Shown: positions 31,633 through 40,805 of the stretch, in pieces
Layout: every line of letters begins with the position of its first letter
Position numbering within the stretch: the first letter of the stretch is position 1
Assembly (NCBI RefSeq): GCF_018449605.1
Contig: NZ_JAAVUW010000004.1
Coordinates: 474,270 to 538,269 of the forward strand
Direction of reading: 5' to 3'
Source of the DNA: Luteibacter sp. dw_328
Lineage (GTDB): Bacteria > Pseudomonadota > Gammaproteobacteria > Xanthomonadales > Rhodanobacteraceae
DNA length: 64,000 bases
Position numbers and translations under genes: made by a program
Notes under the pieces: model-generated
Told to the model about the DNA's origin: nothing
Database searches by the model: none
What the model saw: the letters and a program-made list of their open reading frames with translations, nothing else

Positions 31633-31661
31633 TTGCGCCGCGCACCAAGCTTCCCTAAAAT
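31633..31661 (+). promoter_or_regulatory. tRNA-Thr promoter
   Basis: TTGCGC (31633-31638) and TAAAAT (31656-31661) with a 17-nt spacer, ending 10 nt before the tRNA. Confidence 0.65.
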
Positions 31662-31671
31662 CCTCGTTCTC

Positions 31672-31747
31672 GCCGAAATAGCTCAGTTGGTAGAGCGCGT
31701 CATTCGTAATGATGAGGTCGTAGGTTCGATTCCTATTTTCGGCACCA
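31672..31747 (+). tRNA. tRNA-Thr (anticodon CGT)
   Basis: 76-nt cloverleaf including the encoded CCA: acceptor GCCGAAA/TTTCGGC, D-stem GCTC/GAGC, anticodon stem CGTCA/TGATG with loop TTCGTAA (CGT at 31705-31707), T-arm GTAGG-TTCGATT-CCTAT. Reads ACG codons. Confidence 0.95.
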
Positions 31748-31783
31748 CCATTCTTCCCGGACTGCCGTCGAGCGGTCCCGGAG

Positions 31784-31820
31784 GCACAAAAAAACCCGCC
31801 GGTGCGGGTTTTTTTGTGCC
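31784..31820. terminator. Bidirectional terminator after tRNA-Thr
   Basis: An almost perfect palindrome: A-tract, AACCCGC, loop CGGT, GCGGGTT, T-tract. It serves tRNA-Thr on plus and the AroQ-like gene on minus. Confidence 0.9.
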
Positions 31821-31836
31821 TGCCATTCGGTGCGAA

Positions 31837-32274
31837 TCACGCGGCGAGTCGCGCATCCTCGGCGAGATAGCGCAGACCGATGGATAGCGCCATGTTGTAG
31901 CCCGCACCGGCGTTGCCCGGTACCACCACGCTAACCAGTGACGGATGGCCCGGCACGAGCCCCGACGCGTCCGCTTCGTCGCTGCCGTCGTGGATTTCGA
32001 TATAGGGCACGCTGAGGTGGGCGAGGGCGTCACGCAGGGGCGCAATGTCTTCCGGTGGGACGTCGTTGGCGTCCACATCGAGCAGGACCAGTTCGGCGTG
32101 GTCGCCGCTGGAACGGTCGAGGTATCCGGTCAGCTCGACGAAGTCGTGGCAGGGCCGCCAGAGCAGGTCGACGCCGGCGGCTTGCGCGCGTTCCCACAGT
32201 CGCCACATCGCGTCGTCCGCCAGGGTGGCGTGAACCGCGTCATGACGCGGGCCCGTGATCACGACGATCGACAT
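31837..32274 (-). CDS. Degenerate type II dehydroquinase (AroQ)-like protein
   Basis: A 145-residue protein with the layout of type II 3-dehydroquinate dehydratase: ITGPRHD in place of NGPNLN, LRDALAHLSVPYIEIHDG in place of the LRDAL...IP-VEVH segment, and a C-terminal NAGAGYNMALSIGLRYLAE in place of the G-x-x-GY-LAL-AL helix. The catalytic-loop Arg/Tyr and the NPGAYTHTS motif are missing. It probably keeps the flavodoxin-like fold without the reaction. Start ATG 32274 has TGGAG upstream. Homology is by eye and moderate. Confidence 0.6.
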   Translation of the reverse strand: MSIVVITGPRHDAVHATLADDAMWRLWERAQAAGVDLLWRPCHDFVELTGYLDRSSGDHAELVLLDVDANDVPPEDIAPLRDALAHLSVPYIEIHDGSDEADASGLVPGHPSLVSVVVPGNAGAGYNMALSIGLRYLAEDARLAA

Positions 32275-32410
32275 CGTTCGCTGCTCCAGTAAGTCGGGAG
32301 TGCAGTATCGGATCACGATGCGTAAAAAGGCTGCGCCATTGGGGCGCTTTTCAGGTAACGCCTGCGTAAAGAAATGGTACCGTCCGCTCAAATCATCAGG
32401 GAAAGACATC

Positions 32411-32971
32411 GTGGACGGAACACAGGACATCGCTATCGTCACCGCGAGGCTGCGACTGGATCGACTGGTGGCGGCCGACGCGCCGGCACTCTTCGCTTAC
32501 CGCGGTGACGACGCCGTCGCGCGCTACCAGGGCTGGAAGCCCGCCGATCTCGCGGCGGCCCAGGCCTTCATCGCGGACCAGGCATCACTGGCTTTCGGAA
32601 CAGCGGACAGCTGGTGCCAGCTGGCGGTTCGGGACAAGACAACCGGCGAGCTTCTCGGCGATTTCGGCGTGCACTTCCCGGTCAGTACGGATGATCCGAT
32701 CGAGTTCGGGCTTTCCCTGCGGCCAGAGCGGCAAGGCAAGGGCTTCGCTCGCGAAGCGATGGCCGCCGTACTCGATCTGGCCTTCGGTGACTGGGGCTAC
32801 CGGCGTGCGGTGGGTTCGGTGGATCCGCGCAACGTGGCCAGCCTGGCCCTCCTTCGGTCACTGGGTTTTCGCCAGGAAGCCCATCACGTCGAGAGCTATT
32901 TCTTTCGCGGCGAATGGGTCGACGACGTGATCTTCGCCATGCTGGCGCGCGAATGGCCGACTAGCCGCTGA
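32411..32971 (+). CDS. GNAT-family acetyltransferase (RimJ/RimL-like)
   Basis: 186 residues. TARLRLDRLVAADAPALFAY, the acetyl-CoA loop RPERQGKGFAREAM, and NVASLALLRSLGFRQEAH are typical of the Acetyltransf_3 group that modifies N-terminal amines or small amines. GTG 32411 is chosen for its AGGGAAAG at good spacing and its position at the domain start; the frame is open 5' to 32255. Substrate unknown. Confidence 0.85.
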   Translation: MDGTQDIAIVTARLRLDRLVAADAPALFAYRGDDAVARYQGWKPADLAAAQAFIADQASLAFGTADSWCQLAVRDKTTGELLGDFGVHFPVSTDDPIEFGLSLRPERQGKGFAREAMAAVLDLAFGDWGYRRAVGSVDPRNVASLALLRSLGFRQEAHHVESYFFRGEWVDDVIFAMLAREWPTSR

Positions 32972-33059
32972 GTCGCCGGCCGGCCGGGCCCCGCCCGGCG
33001 CATACACCATCTTCATGGGCCGGGTGCCACATAGGGCGGAGACTGGCGCGGAAACCCCC

Positions 33060-33278
33060 ATGAGCGAGCGGTACGTGCGCATCTACGTGGCCCAGCCGCC
33101 CGACGTCGGGGCGGAGTGGGTGGTGCGCGTCGACTCGGACGAACCTGCGCGTTTCCGGCACGAGAAAGACGCCTTGAGCTATGCGCTCAGGCAGGCGCGG
33201 GCACGCACCGGGCAGGGTGTGTCAGTGGAACTAAGGGTAGAGGACGACTATGGCCACTGGCGGTCCATGGCGCTTTGA
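33060..33278 (+). CDS. Small hypothetical protein (72 aa)
   Basis: Residues such as YVRIYVAQPPDVGAEWVVRV and YALRQARARTGQGVSV suggest a small alpha/beta domain like those of short DUF2188-type proteins, but I do not recognise a family with confidence. ATG 33060; a longer start at 33015 exists. It precedes another small gene by 15 nt on the same strand. No export signal. Confidence 0.5.
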   Translation: MSERYVRIYVAQPPDVGAEWVVRVDSDEPARFRHEKDALSYALRQARARTGQGVSVELRVEDDYGHWRSMAL

Positions 33279-33293
33279 CCGAAGGGAACGGAC

Positions 33294-33491
33294 ATGCACA
33301 CACCAGTTCAGCACTACAGGGGCTATGACATCCTCTGCAGCGCGAGCGGTTACACGCTACTGCGCAACGATGTCGAGGTATTGAGCGTGGGCTCCCACGA
33401 TGCAGGCAACCCACTGCAGGATTGCGCCCATCTGGATTACCTGCTCGAGCAGGCGAGGCAAAGCGTGGACAGCCTCCTCGACCACGCCTGA
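33294..33491 (+). CDS. Small hypothetical protein (65 aa)
   Basis: Starts at ATG 33294 behind GAAGGGAACGG, a good ribosome-binding site. Contents such as YRGYDILCSASGYTLLRNDVEVLS look like a small beta-rich domain followed by a helix (HLDYLLEQARQSVDSLLDH). Not recognised. Likely co-transcribed with the 72-aa gene 15 nt upstream. Converges on the minus-strand 86-aa gene. Confidence 0.55.
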   Translation: MHTPVQHYRGYDILCSASGYTLLRNDVEVLSVGSHDAGNPLQDCAHLDYLLEQARQSVDSLLDHA

Positions 33492-33500
33492 GGCATGGTG

Positions 33501-33761
33501 TCAGGCGGCGGCGAGGCGGGCGAGCGCGGCAGCGCTGGGCGGCGCCAGATGGCCGAGGGCCGCGGCAGGCAGGAAACGCCAGTCGGACAGGCGGCGCGGC
33601 AGCCGTGAGGCGGCATAGACGTCGCGCAGGCCGGCGACGGCCTCTTCCGGGGAATCGAAGCGACCCACTTCGCTTTCACCGCAAAGGGCGCGCCAACGAT
33701 GCCCGTGACGAACGATGCGGAACAGACCTTCGGTCGAGGTAAAGACATATTGCGCGAGCAC
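33501..33761 (-). CDS. Small hypothetical protein (86 aa)
   Basis: GTG start at 33761 chosen because AAGGAG lies 6 nt upstream; the frame is open to 33788. Sequence TSTEGLFRIVRHGHRWRALCGESEVGRFDSPEEA gives a small basic beta-sheet domain followed by an Ala/Leu-rich end. No family recognised. Confidence 0.5.
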   Translation of the reverse strand: MLAQYVFTSTEGLFRIVRHGHRWRALCGESEVGRFDSPEEAVAGLRDVYAASRLPRRLSDWRFLPAAALGHLAPPSAAALARLAAA

Positions 33762-33876
33762 GGAACACTCCTTCGTGACCGGGAGCATTGTGACCGTGCG
33801 GTCGTGACCGCTTTGTTATCCCGAGGCTACGGTGTGGTGTCGGTGCCTGCAGTCTTGCCTCGCAGGCCAACGTCCC

Positions 33877-34230
33877 TTACTGCGGGGTGGCGGCCATCAC
33901 GTTGTTCATCAGGGCTTCGACTTCGACGCAGTTGCTCGCGCCGAGCTCGCGCAGATCGTCATTGTTGTTGCGCAATTTCTGGATGAGATCGCGCGCATTC
34001 TGCTGGCCCGCTGTGTACGTGGCGCTTACCGCGCCACCCGGCACCAGTAGGTTGACCTTGGCCCGGAAGGCGTCGATCGTCGAACCAGGCATGCCGCAGA
34101 CAAACTGGCCGATGACGTCGGCATGGCCAGCTTCGTCCAGCGTTGCGCCCGGAAGGGTCTGCGCTGCGGACACGGAAGCGGCGGATGCGAGAAGACTGAC
34201 TGCAATCGGAAGTGCGCGAATGAAACGCAT
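33877..34230 (-). CDS. Small exported hypothetical protein (117 aa)
   Basis: A signal peptide (MRFIRALPIAVSLLASAASVSA) with cleavage near residue 22 leaves a ~95-residue periplasmic protein with one conserved-looking pair of cysteines (FVCGMPG, ASNCVEVE) that may form a disulfide. AAGGGGAAAA precedes ATG 34230; the frame is open to 34326 without better support. Function unknown. Confidence 0.65.
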   Translation of the reverse strand: MRFIRALPIAVSLLASAASVSAAQTLPGATLDEAGHADVIGQFVCGMPGSTIDAFRAKVNLLVPGGAVSATYTAGQQNARDLIQKLRNNNDDLRELGASNCVEVEALMNNVMAATPQ

Positions 34231-34431
34231 GGATTTTCCCCTTGGAGAAGCTGGCGGCGGCTGAAGCATGAGACCGCGCCGGGCGCCGCGCAAGCCCGGC
34301 CCCGGAGGAAATGTGCGCCGTTCCACACACCGGCCCGCTCGTCGGATTTCGCCTACCGCTCGTCGTCAGGCGCTTGATTGACGGCCCCGGGTTGCTAGCC
34401 TGAAGGTAGGGAACAGTAAGGGGACGCCTTC

Positions 34432-34980
34432 GTGGCAAAGATGCAATTCCGTCGCGCCGTGCGCGGCGTGTCGCTGATCGAGGTTCTGATGGCCGTGCTG
34501 ATCTTCAGCATCGGTCTCATCGGCCTCGCCGGACTGCTCGTGGTCTCGACCCGATCTAACCAGGCAGCCTTCGTCCGCACCCAGGTGACCTTCCTGGCCA
34601 ACAGCATGGCCGACCGGATGCGCGCTAATCCCTACGGTTTGTGGGAGGGCGACTACACGGCCACCTTCCCGGTCACGGGCACCCTGCCAAAGTGCGATGC
34701 GACCAATGCCTGCGTGCCGAAGGATGTCGCCCTGCGCGACAAGATCCTCTGGGGCACCCAGCTTCAGACGTTCCTGCCCGGGCTCGGTACGACATCCATC
34801 GCCTGCACTGCGGCCAGTGGCCTGACTTACGATCCAACCGCACAGATTGGATTGCGACCGCCCTACGGCGGTACCTGCACCATGATCATCACCTGGGCCG
34901 AACGTGGCACCAGTGGTGGGACCGACGACAACACGGACAGCGGCAGCCTGCAGTCCTTCACCTGGGTGTTCGAGCCATGA
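34432..34980 (+). CDS. pilV: Type IV pilus minor pilin PilV
   Basis: 182 residues with a type III prepilin signal, basic leader then RG|VSLIEVLMAV (Glu+5 present) and a hydrophobic helix, followed by a PilV-like body (GLLVVSTRSNQ, FLANSMADRMRANPYGLW). Start GTG 34432 or ATG 34441. First gene of the minor-pilin operon; stop overlaps pilW by ATGA. Primes pilus assembly in the inner membrane. Confidence 0.92.
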   Translation: MAKMQFRRAVRGVSLIEVLMAVLIFSIGLIGLAGLLVVSTRSNQAAFVRTQVTFLANSMADRMRANPYGLWEGDYTATFPVTGTLPKCDATNACVPKDVALRDKILWGTQLQTFLPGLGTTSIACTAASGLTYDPTAQIGLRPPYGGTCTMIITWAERGTSGGTDDNTDSGSLQSFTWVFEP

Positions 34981-36353
34981 TCACGCGTTCCGTTTTCCGT
35001 CGGGCCGCGCGCGGCGTCACCCTTGTCGAATTGATGGTCGCCATGCTGCTGGGCCTGCTCGTCGCGGGCGGCATCATCACGATTTTCCTGTCGACGTCGA
35101 ACAGCAATCGCGTGCAGACCCAGCTCGCGCGCATGCAGGAAGACGGGCGTTTCGCGATCGGTCGGCTTAACGATGACCTGGCCATGGCCAGTGGCATCTA
35201 TTGCAACAACACCGGTGGGATTGCGACGGTCTCGTCATCCAACGTGTTCCTCGATGGCCTTCTCACCCCGAAGATCTTCACGAAGGACTTCGCGACGGCA
35301 GCCCTCTTCGAGAACACCACGAACTGGGGTGCTACATCGGGGAAGAACACGTACCCGGCCGCACCGACCGCGGCTTACCCCATGCCGTCGTTCCTGTACA
35401 TGCGTGGCTATAACTGCACCGGTAGCTCCGCCTGCACGCCGATCCCGGTGGCCTTCCTGGGCGGCACGCAGGACACGGCCGGCACGGCGGTGGGCAATCG
35501 CGTGCTGGGTACTGATGTACTCACCGTGCGGTACCTGAATGCCTCGCGCGGCTGGCGTCTTGGCGCAAACAATATCGCTGTCGGTAATGCGGACGGCACG
35601 CTGAAGGAAATCGATCTCAATCCGACGTCCGCCGAGCTGCCTCGCGCACAGTTCAAGAGCAATACAGCACTGATGGCTGACTGCACGACAGCGCAGGTCT
35701 TCGCGGTCACCGGTGCCACCACCGGCGTGCTCACGCCTAACCCGGGCAACAACTTCTCCGCACCGCTTGCGCTGCAGCCGCAGTCCGCGCCGCGCCTGTA
35801 CGATTTCGTTAACGATATGCAGAACGTGACCTATTACGTCCAGGTCGTGACTGACGATGGCACGCCGACGGGTGTGAAGACGGGTGCGTTGATGCGCCGC
35901 GTGAACGGCACCACCGTATCCGTGCCCGACCAGGAACTGATCCGTGGTGTGGAGCGACTCACCTTCCGTTATGGCGTGGAGGATACGACGGGAGGTGTGC
36001 GGTTCCTTACCGCCGATCAGGTCGACTCGCGCAACAACGGAGCCATTACCTGTCCGCCGACGGTGGGTAACTCAGTCCTTACCACGACCGATCCGGGCTG
36101 CCTGTGGCGCGCCGTGAAGAGCATCGAGGTATCCATCCTTCTCTCCAGCCAGGTGACGATGCCCAATCTCACCACACCGGAAACGGCCTTCATGTACACG
36201 CCTGATACCTCCAGCGGCGCGTTCGCGCCGGTGTATCCGACGGAAGCGAGCACGGCCAAGCTCGCCATCCAGCCGTCGGTCCAGGGATTCGACAACCAAC
36301 GCCTGCGCCGTCAGCTCACCTCGTTGGTGATGCTGCGCAACTACAACCCCTGA
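34977..36353 (+). CDS. pilW: Type IV pilus minor pilin PilW
   Basis: 458 residues, starting RSVFRRAARG|VTLVELMVAMLLGLL, with Glu+5. The large globular domain fits PilW (typically ~270-400 residues), here on the long side. Contains RMQEDGRFAIGRLNDDLAMA and a C-terminal LVMLRNYNP, typical of the family. Overlaps pilV by 4 nt and precedes pilX by 22 nt. Confidence 0.92.
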   Translation: MITRSVFRRAARGVTLVELMVAMLLGLLVAGGIITIFLSTSNSNRVQTQLARMQEDGRFAIGRLNDDLAMASGIYCNNTGGIATVSSSNVFLDGLLTPKIFTKDFATAALFENTTNWGATSGKNTYPAAPTAAYPMPSFLYMRGYNCTGSSACTPIPVAFLGGTQDTAGTAVGNRVLGTDVLTVRYLNASRGWRLGANNIAVGNADGTLKEIDLNPTSAELPRAQFKSNTALMADCTTAQVFAVTGATTGVLTPNPGNNFSAPLALQPQSAPRLYDFVNDMQNVTYYVQVVTDDGTPTGVKTGALMRRVNGTTVSVPDQELIRGVERLTFRYGVEDTTGGVRFLTADQVDSRNNGAITCPPTVGNSVLTTTDPGCLWRAVKSIEVSILLSSQVTMPNLTTPETAFMYTPDTSSGAFAPVYPTEASTAKLAIQPSVQGFDNQRLRRQLTSLVMLRNYNP

Positions 36354-36375
36354 TCCAGAGCACCACGGAGACACC

Positions 36376-36990
36376 ATGCAACCTTCCCGCTTCCGATCCC
36401 TGCAGCGCGCCCCCCGGGCGCAGCGCGGCGTCGTTCTCGTCGTGGCGCTGATCTTCCTCCTTCTGATCACGATCCTTGCCATCTCGGCGTCCGGGACCTC
36501 GTTGATGCAGTTGCGTCTGGTCGGCGGCCTGCGAAGCTCGCAGATGGCGGACTTCGGTGCAGAGTCCGCTGCACGCGGCGCCGAGTGGCGCCTGTGGACG
36601 GCTAGCATCACCACGCCCCTGGCGTGCACGACGACCGGGCCCAGCTGCTACAAGTACGACCCCGCCACGCCTAACACTGTCGTAGAAACCTTCCGGAATT
36701 CTCCCGGCTGGGTCGCCGATGGTGCCACGACGTACTCGGCCGGCACGTTGACGACGGAAAGCACGGACAAGACGTTCAAGCTCACCCAGGACCCGGTGTA
36801 CATGATCGAGGATCTCGGCGTGGAGGTGCCTCCGGGCCTCGGTTCCCAGCATGAGTCGGGTCAGAGCGCGCCGGGCACGGGTAACACCAGCGTCGACAGC
36901 CACATCTATCGCATTACCGCCCGCTCGACCGGCGCGAACGACAACACCGTTCGCGTGCTCGAGACGACGTTCGCGGCCAAGGCCAACTGA
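36376..36990 (+). CDS. pilX: Type IV pilus minor pilin PilX
   Basis: 204 residues. After a basic leader, QRG|VVLVVALIFLLLITILAI gives the prepilin segment; this family often lacks the Glu+5, as here. EDLGVEVPPG and the C-terminal YRITARSTGANDNTVRVLE match PilX. GAGAC ribosome-binding region upstream; 11 nt before pilY1. Confidence 0.9.
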   Translation: MQPSRFRSLQRAPRAQRGVVLVVALIFLLLITILAISASGTSLMQLRLVGGLRSSQMADFGAESAARGAEWRLWTASITTPLACTTTGPSCYKYDPATPNTVVETFRNSPGWVADGATTYSAGTLTTESTDKTFKLTQDPVYMIEDLGVEVPPGLGSQHESGQSAPGTGNTSVDSHIYRITARSTGANDNTVRVLETTFAAKAN

Positions 36991-37001
36991 GAGATTCCGT
37001 C

Positions 37002-40000
37002 ATGAGCGCATCCCATCGCCTGCTAACGCTCGCCGCCGCCATGGTCCTCACCGGAGTCGGCGGATTCTCGGGCGAGGCCGCCGCTACGGCAACCAACCTC
37101 AGCACCACGCCGCCCGATCTGACCACGTCGGTCGCGCCGAACATCGCTGTGACCTTCGATGACTCCGGCTCGATGCAGAGCTACTACATGGGTGACAACC
37201 GCCCATTCGATAACGGTGGCTGGAGCTTCAGCCAGCCATGGGCTTGCGCTGGCGTTATCGACCCGCGCATCAAGGACACGAAGAACAACGCTTCGAAAGC
37301 GATGAACGGCGTGTACTACAACCCGAACATCTCTTACACGCCGGCCGTGAACGCCGATGGAACTCCCTTCCTTCAGGCCGGCCACACGTCGACGACGGAT
37401 GCGCTGAACATGGCGTATGTCTGGATGAACGGCATCGACGTCAACCGCCCGAACAACGCCGTGACGCCGGGAACTGCGCAGGTTCTCAGCAACCGCAACA
37501 GCAACGCGGACTACAAAGACACGCGAGTCAGCATTCTCAACGGCACGGTGACATACAAGAGCAACGGCACGACCGTCCAGACCGATAATCGCTGGAACTG
37601 CACCAGCAGCCAGACCAATCCATTCGACGGTAAGACACTCGATGCGGATTCCGGTACGAAGCCGAACGGTGGTCCTTACTACTGGCGCCTCAAGTCGACG
37701 GCGACGGCAAGCATCACCGGTTCCGGCGGGGTGGTAAATACCACGGCCCTCTATACGGCGAGCAATTGGGAACCCGTTTCTGTGCCGGCATCGCAGTACC
37801 AGAACTTTGCAAACTGGTTCTCGTACTACCGCACCCGCAACATGATGGTCCGCACGACGCTATCCCAGGCGTTCTCGAAGATCGGCAACTCGGTTCGCAT
37901 CGCTTGGCAGAACCTCGCCAACGCCACCGGCACGGGCACAGACTACGACGTACAGTTCGGTACGACGGCTACACTGCAAGACATCGGTGATCTCAATTCC
38001 ACCGTGCGTGCCGATTTCTATAAATGGATGTTCCAGGTGGTCGGCGGCAACTCGACGCCCGCGCGCGCGGCGACGATTCGGGCGAGTAACGTTTTCCGCC
38101 AGCCGCTGACGAAGACAGCGACCGATCCCTACTGGAACGGGCTGACCGCCGCTGCCGATTCGGCCGACCTCGTCTGCCGCAAGAACTTCCACATGCTGGT
38201 GACCGACGGTTACTGGAATGAAGGCGATCCCACGCTTCCCAAAGCGGTGAACGGTACGCCGGCGCTGGTCAACGGAACCAACACTGCACAGGACGCACAG
38301 AACCTGCCGGACCTACGCACGTATTCGCCCACCGCCAGCGTGTCGAAGATCTATGGCAACGTGGCAGGCAGCGTCTACACGTCCTCCATGGCGAACATTT
38401 CCTGGTTTTACTGGGCAACGGATCTCCAGCCGACCCTGGCCAATGGCGTGAAGCCATACTGGAAGGACCTGACCTCGCCCACCACGGTCGATCCGACCAA
38501 TCCCGGCGCCAACGACACCGTTTACTGGAACCCGGTGAACGATCCCGCGACGTGGCAGCACGTGTCGCAGTTCTTCGTGACCCTCGGCGTGGCCGGAACG
38601 CTGGACTATCCCGGCGACTATCCGGCCCTGCTGGCCGGCACGAAGCAATGGCCTCAGCCTGTCAACAACTCGGGGCCGGCCGTCGACGATACCTGGCATG
38701 GTGCCGTGAACAGTCGCGGTGGATTCTTCAACGCGTCGGATCCGGCAGCGCTGGTCAACGGCCTGGTCAGCATCATCAACTCGGTGATCGCCACCTCGTC
38801 GAGCGCGGTGGCCCCAGCGGTGAACACCGGCGTGCTCGGACCGAATTCGCTTAGCTATGTGCCCAACTTCTCTTCCGTCGACTGGTCAGGCACGCTCACG
38901 GCGTACTCGCTGACCGCTACAGGCGGCCTCGGCGCGTCCCAGTGGGAAGCTTCTGCGGCGCTCAAGGGCCGCTCTGACCGCGCGATCGTGACCAGTGCGG
39001 GCCCGGGCGAAGGCAATGGCGTGGAGTTTCTTTACGCCAACCTGACGGCCAGCCAGAAGACCATCATGGACTCGTCGGACGGCAGCGGCGGTACCTCGCC
39101 TGCCGACGGGAAAGGCAGCAATCGCGTTGACTGGGTTCGCGGCAGCCAAACGGATGAGGGCAGCCTGCTGCGTACGCGCAGCTCGCTGATGGGCGCCGTC
39201 GTCAATGCGCAGCCGGTCTACGTTGCCTACCCTTCAAGCGGCTACCGCGACTTTTTTCCGCCGAACGGCACCACCACGGCTCCGGAAACGCTGGCGTATC
39301 AGGGCAATCCTGCTAAGAGCTACTCGCAGTTCGTTGCCGACAATCTGACGCGCACACCGACCCTCTACGTTGCGGCGAATGACGGCATGTTGCATGCCTT
39401 CGACGCGCGACCGAAGGCGAACACGACGACGCCGGGTAAGGAGTTCTGGGCGTACGTTCCCGACGCGGTCTACCGGAAGCTGTGGTTCTTCTCGCAGAAG
39501 GACACCTTTCAGTATCGGCCCACGGTGGACGCCACGCCGATCTACCGCGATGTCTATTTCAGCGCCACGGGTGCGAAATCGGCCGTGGGCTGGCACACCA
39601 TCCTGGTCGGTGGTTTACGGTATGGCGGTCGTGGTATCTACGCACTCGATGTGACGACGGCGGGCGATACCACGGCGGCGGCGGCGACCAAAAAGGTTCT
39701 TTGGGAGTTCAACGGAAACTCCACCGGCGGCGCAAACCTCGGATACACATTCGGACAGCCCAACATCGGCCGCCTTTCGAATGGCAAGTGGGTCGTATTG
39801 GTGCCGGCCGGCTATTTTCCGACCGACAGCACCGATCCTGCGTACGGCGCGGCTGCGGCTGCCAGCACCAATAGCTCTCTCTTCATCCTGGACGCACAGA
39901 CCGGTGCGGTCATCAAGGAACTCAAGACACCGACCAGCTACGGCGGTGTGACTACTCCGAGCTACGGCCTGTCGTCGCCGGTACTGGGTGACTACGACAA

Positions 40001-40805
40001 CGACCAGGTCGATGATGTCGCGTTCGCCGGCGATCTCGTCGGCAATCTGTGGCGGTTCAATCTGAAGGACCTCAACACCGTCGACCTGGTGTTCAGGCCG
40101 GACAACAACACGGACCAGCCGATTACGGTCATGCCGCGTCTGTTCCCGGATCCGAACTCGCAGTACTTCATGGTGGTGTTCGGTACGGGTAAGTTCATCG
40201 GCGACGACGATCGCACGAGCACCGGCGCGAAGACGCAGTCCGTCTATGGCATCCGCGATCTCGGGCCGAGCAATACGACGGGTCTGCCGTGGACGAAGTC
40301 GAAGCTGGTCCAGCAAAGTATCGCCGAGACCTCGACGGGCGTGCGCGGTATCACGACCAACCCGGCGCCCACGCCGGCCAAGCCTGGCGGTTGGTACTTC
40401 GACCTGAACATTCCGGGCGTCCTGGGTGAAAAGGTGGTCGTTACACCGACCGCGCTGTTCAACACCAATCGCGCGATCATTACAACGCTCATCCCGACGA
40501 CGGCGGATCCCTGCAACCCGGGCCGTGCCGGCTCGATCATGGTGGTCGACTCGTCGACCGGTGGCGCGGGTGCCGGTGTCAGTGGTGGAGGCTTCGGATC
40601 GGGATCGCCGTACACCGTTGCCGGGTCGCGCGTGACGAATCCCCCTGCCACAGGCGGCTTGCCGGCGGTGACCGGCGTGGGCGGGGCCAGCACCATCGTG
40701 CCCGGTGTGACGGTCACTGGCAGCTCCGGGGGGAACGGTGGCCAACCGAACCTCGGTTCACCCATCTGGCGCCGCCGTTCCTGGAGAATTCTCAATGACC
40801 AGTAA
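37002..40805 (+). CDS. pilY1: Type IV pilus tip adhesin/assembly factor PilY1
   Basis: 1,267 residues with an export signal (cleavage about EAAA, residue 28). An N-terminal VWA-like region carries the MIDAS-type DDSGSM at 53-58. The C-terminal beta-propeller has a calcium-binding loop DYDNDQVDD at 997-1005 and NDGMLHAFDARP, as in Pseudomonas PilY1. Gly/Ser/Pro-rich tail after ~1190. PilY1 works with the minor pilins in pilus priming, adhesion and surface sensing. The pilE start lies 11 nt inside its 3' end. Confidence 0.93.
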   Translation: MSASHRLLTLAAAMVLTGVGGFSGEAAATATNLSTTPPDLTTSVAPNIAVTFDDSGSMQSYYMGDNRPFDNGGWSFSQPWACAGVIDPRIKDTKNNASKAMNGVYYNPNISYTPAVNADGTPFLQAGHTSTTDALNMAYVWMNGIDVNRPNNAVTPGTAQVLSNRNSNADYKDTRVSILNGTVTYKSNGTTVQTDNRWNCTSSQTNPFDGKTLDADSGTKPNGGPYYWRLKSTATASITGSGGVVNTTALYTASNWEPVSVPASQYQNFANWFSYYRTRNMMVRTTLSQAFSKIGNSVRIAWQNLANATGTGTDYDVQFGTTATLQDIGDLNSTVRADFYKWMFQVVGGNSTPARAATIRASNVFRQPLTKTATDPYWNGLTAAADSADLVCRKNFHMLVTDGYWNEGDPTLPKAVNGTPALVNGTNTAQDAQNLPDLRTYSPTASVSKIYGNVAGSVYTSSMANISWFYWATDLQPTLANGVKPYWKDLTSPTTVDPTNPGANDTVYWNPVNDPATWQHVSQFFVTLGVAGTLDYPGDYPALLAGTKQWPQPVNNSGPAVDDTWHGAVNSRGGFFNASDPAALVNGLVSIINSVIATSSSAVAPAVNTGVLGPNSLSYVPNFSSVDWSGTLTAYSLTATGGLGASQWEASAALKGRSDRAIVTSAGPGEGNGVEFLYANLTASQKTIMDSSDGSGGTSPADGKGSNRVDWVRGSQTDEGSLLRTRSSLMGAVVNAQPVYVAYPSSGYRDFFPPNGTTTAPETLAYQGNPAKSYSQFVADNLTRTPTLYVAANDGMLHAFDARPKANTTTPGKEFWAYVPDAVYRKLWFFSQKDTFQYRPTVDATPIYRDVYFSATGAKSAVGWHTILVGGLRYGGRGIYALDVTTAGDTTAAAATKKVLWEFNGNSTGGANLGYTFGQPNIGRLSNGKWVVLVPAGYFPTDSTDPAYGAAAAASTNSSLFILDAQTGAVIKELKTPTSYGGVTTPSYGLSSPVLGDYDNDQVDDVAFAGDLVGNLWRFNLKDLNTVDLVFRPDNNTDQPITVMPRLFPDPNSQYFMVVFGTGKFIGDDDRTSTGAKTQSVYGIRDLGPSNTTGLPWTKSKLVQQSIAETSTGVRGITTNPAPTPAKPGGWYFDLNIPGVLGEKVVVTPTALFNTNRAIITTLIPTTADPCNPGRAGSIMVVDSSTGGAGAGVSGGGFGSGSPYTVAGSRVTNPPATGGLPAVTGVGGASTIVPGVTVTGSSGGNGGQPNLGSPIWRRRSWRILNDQ

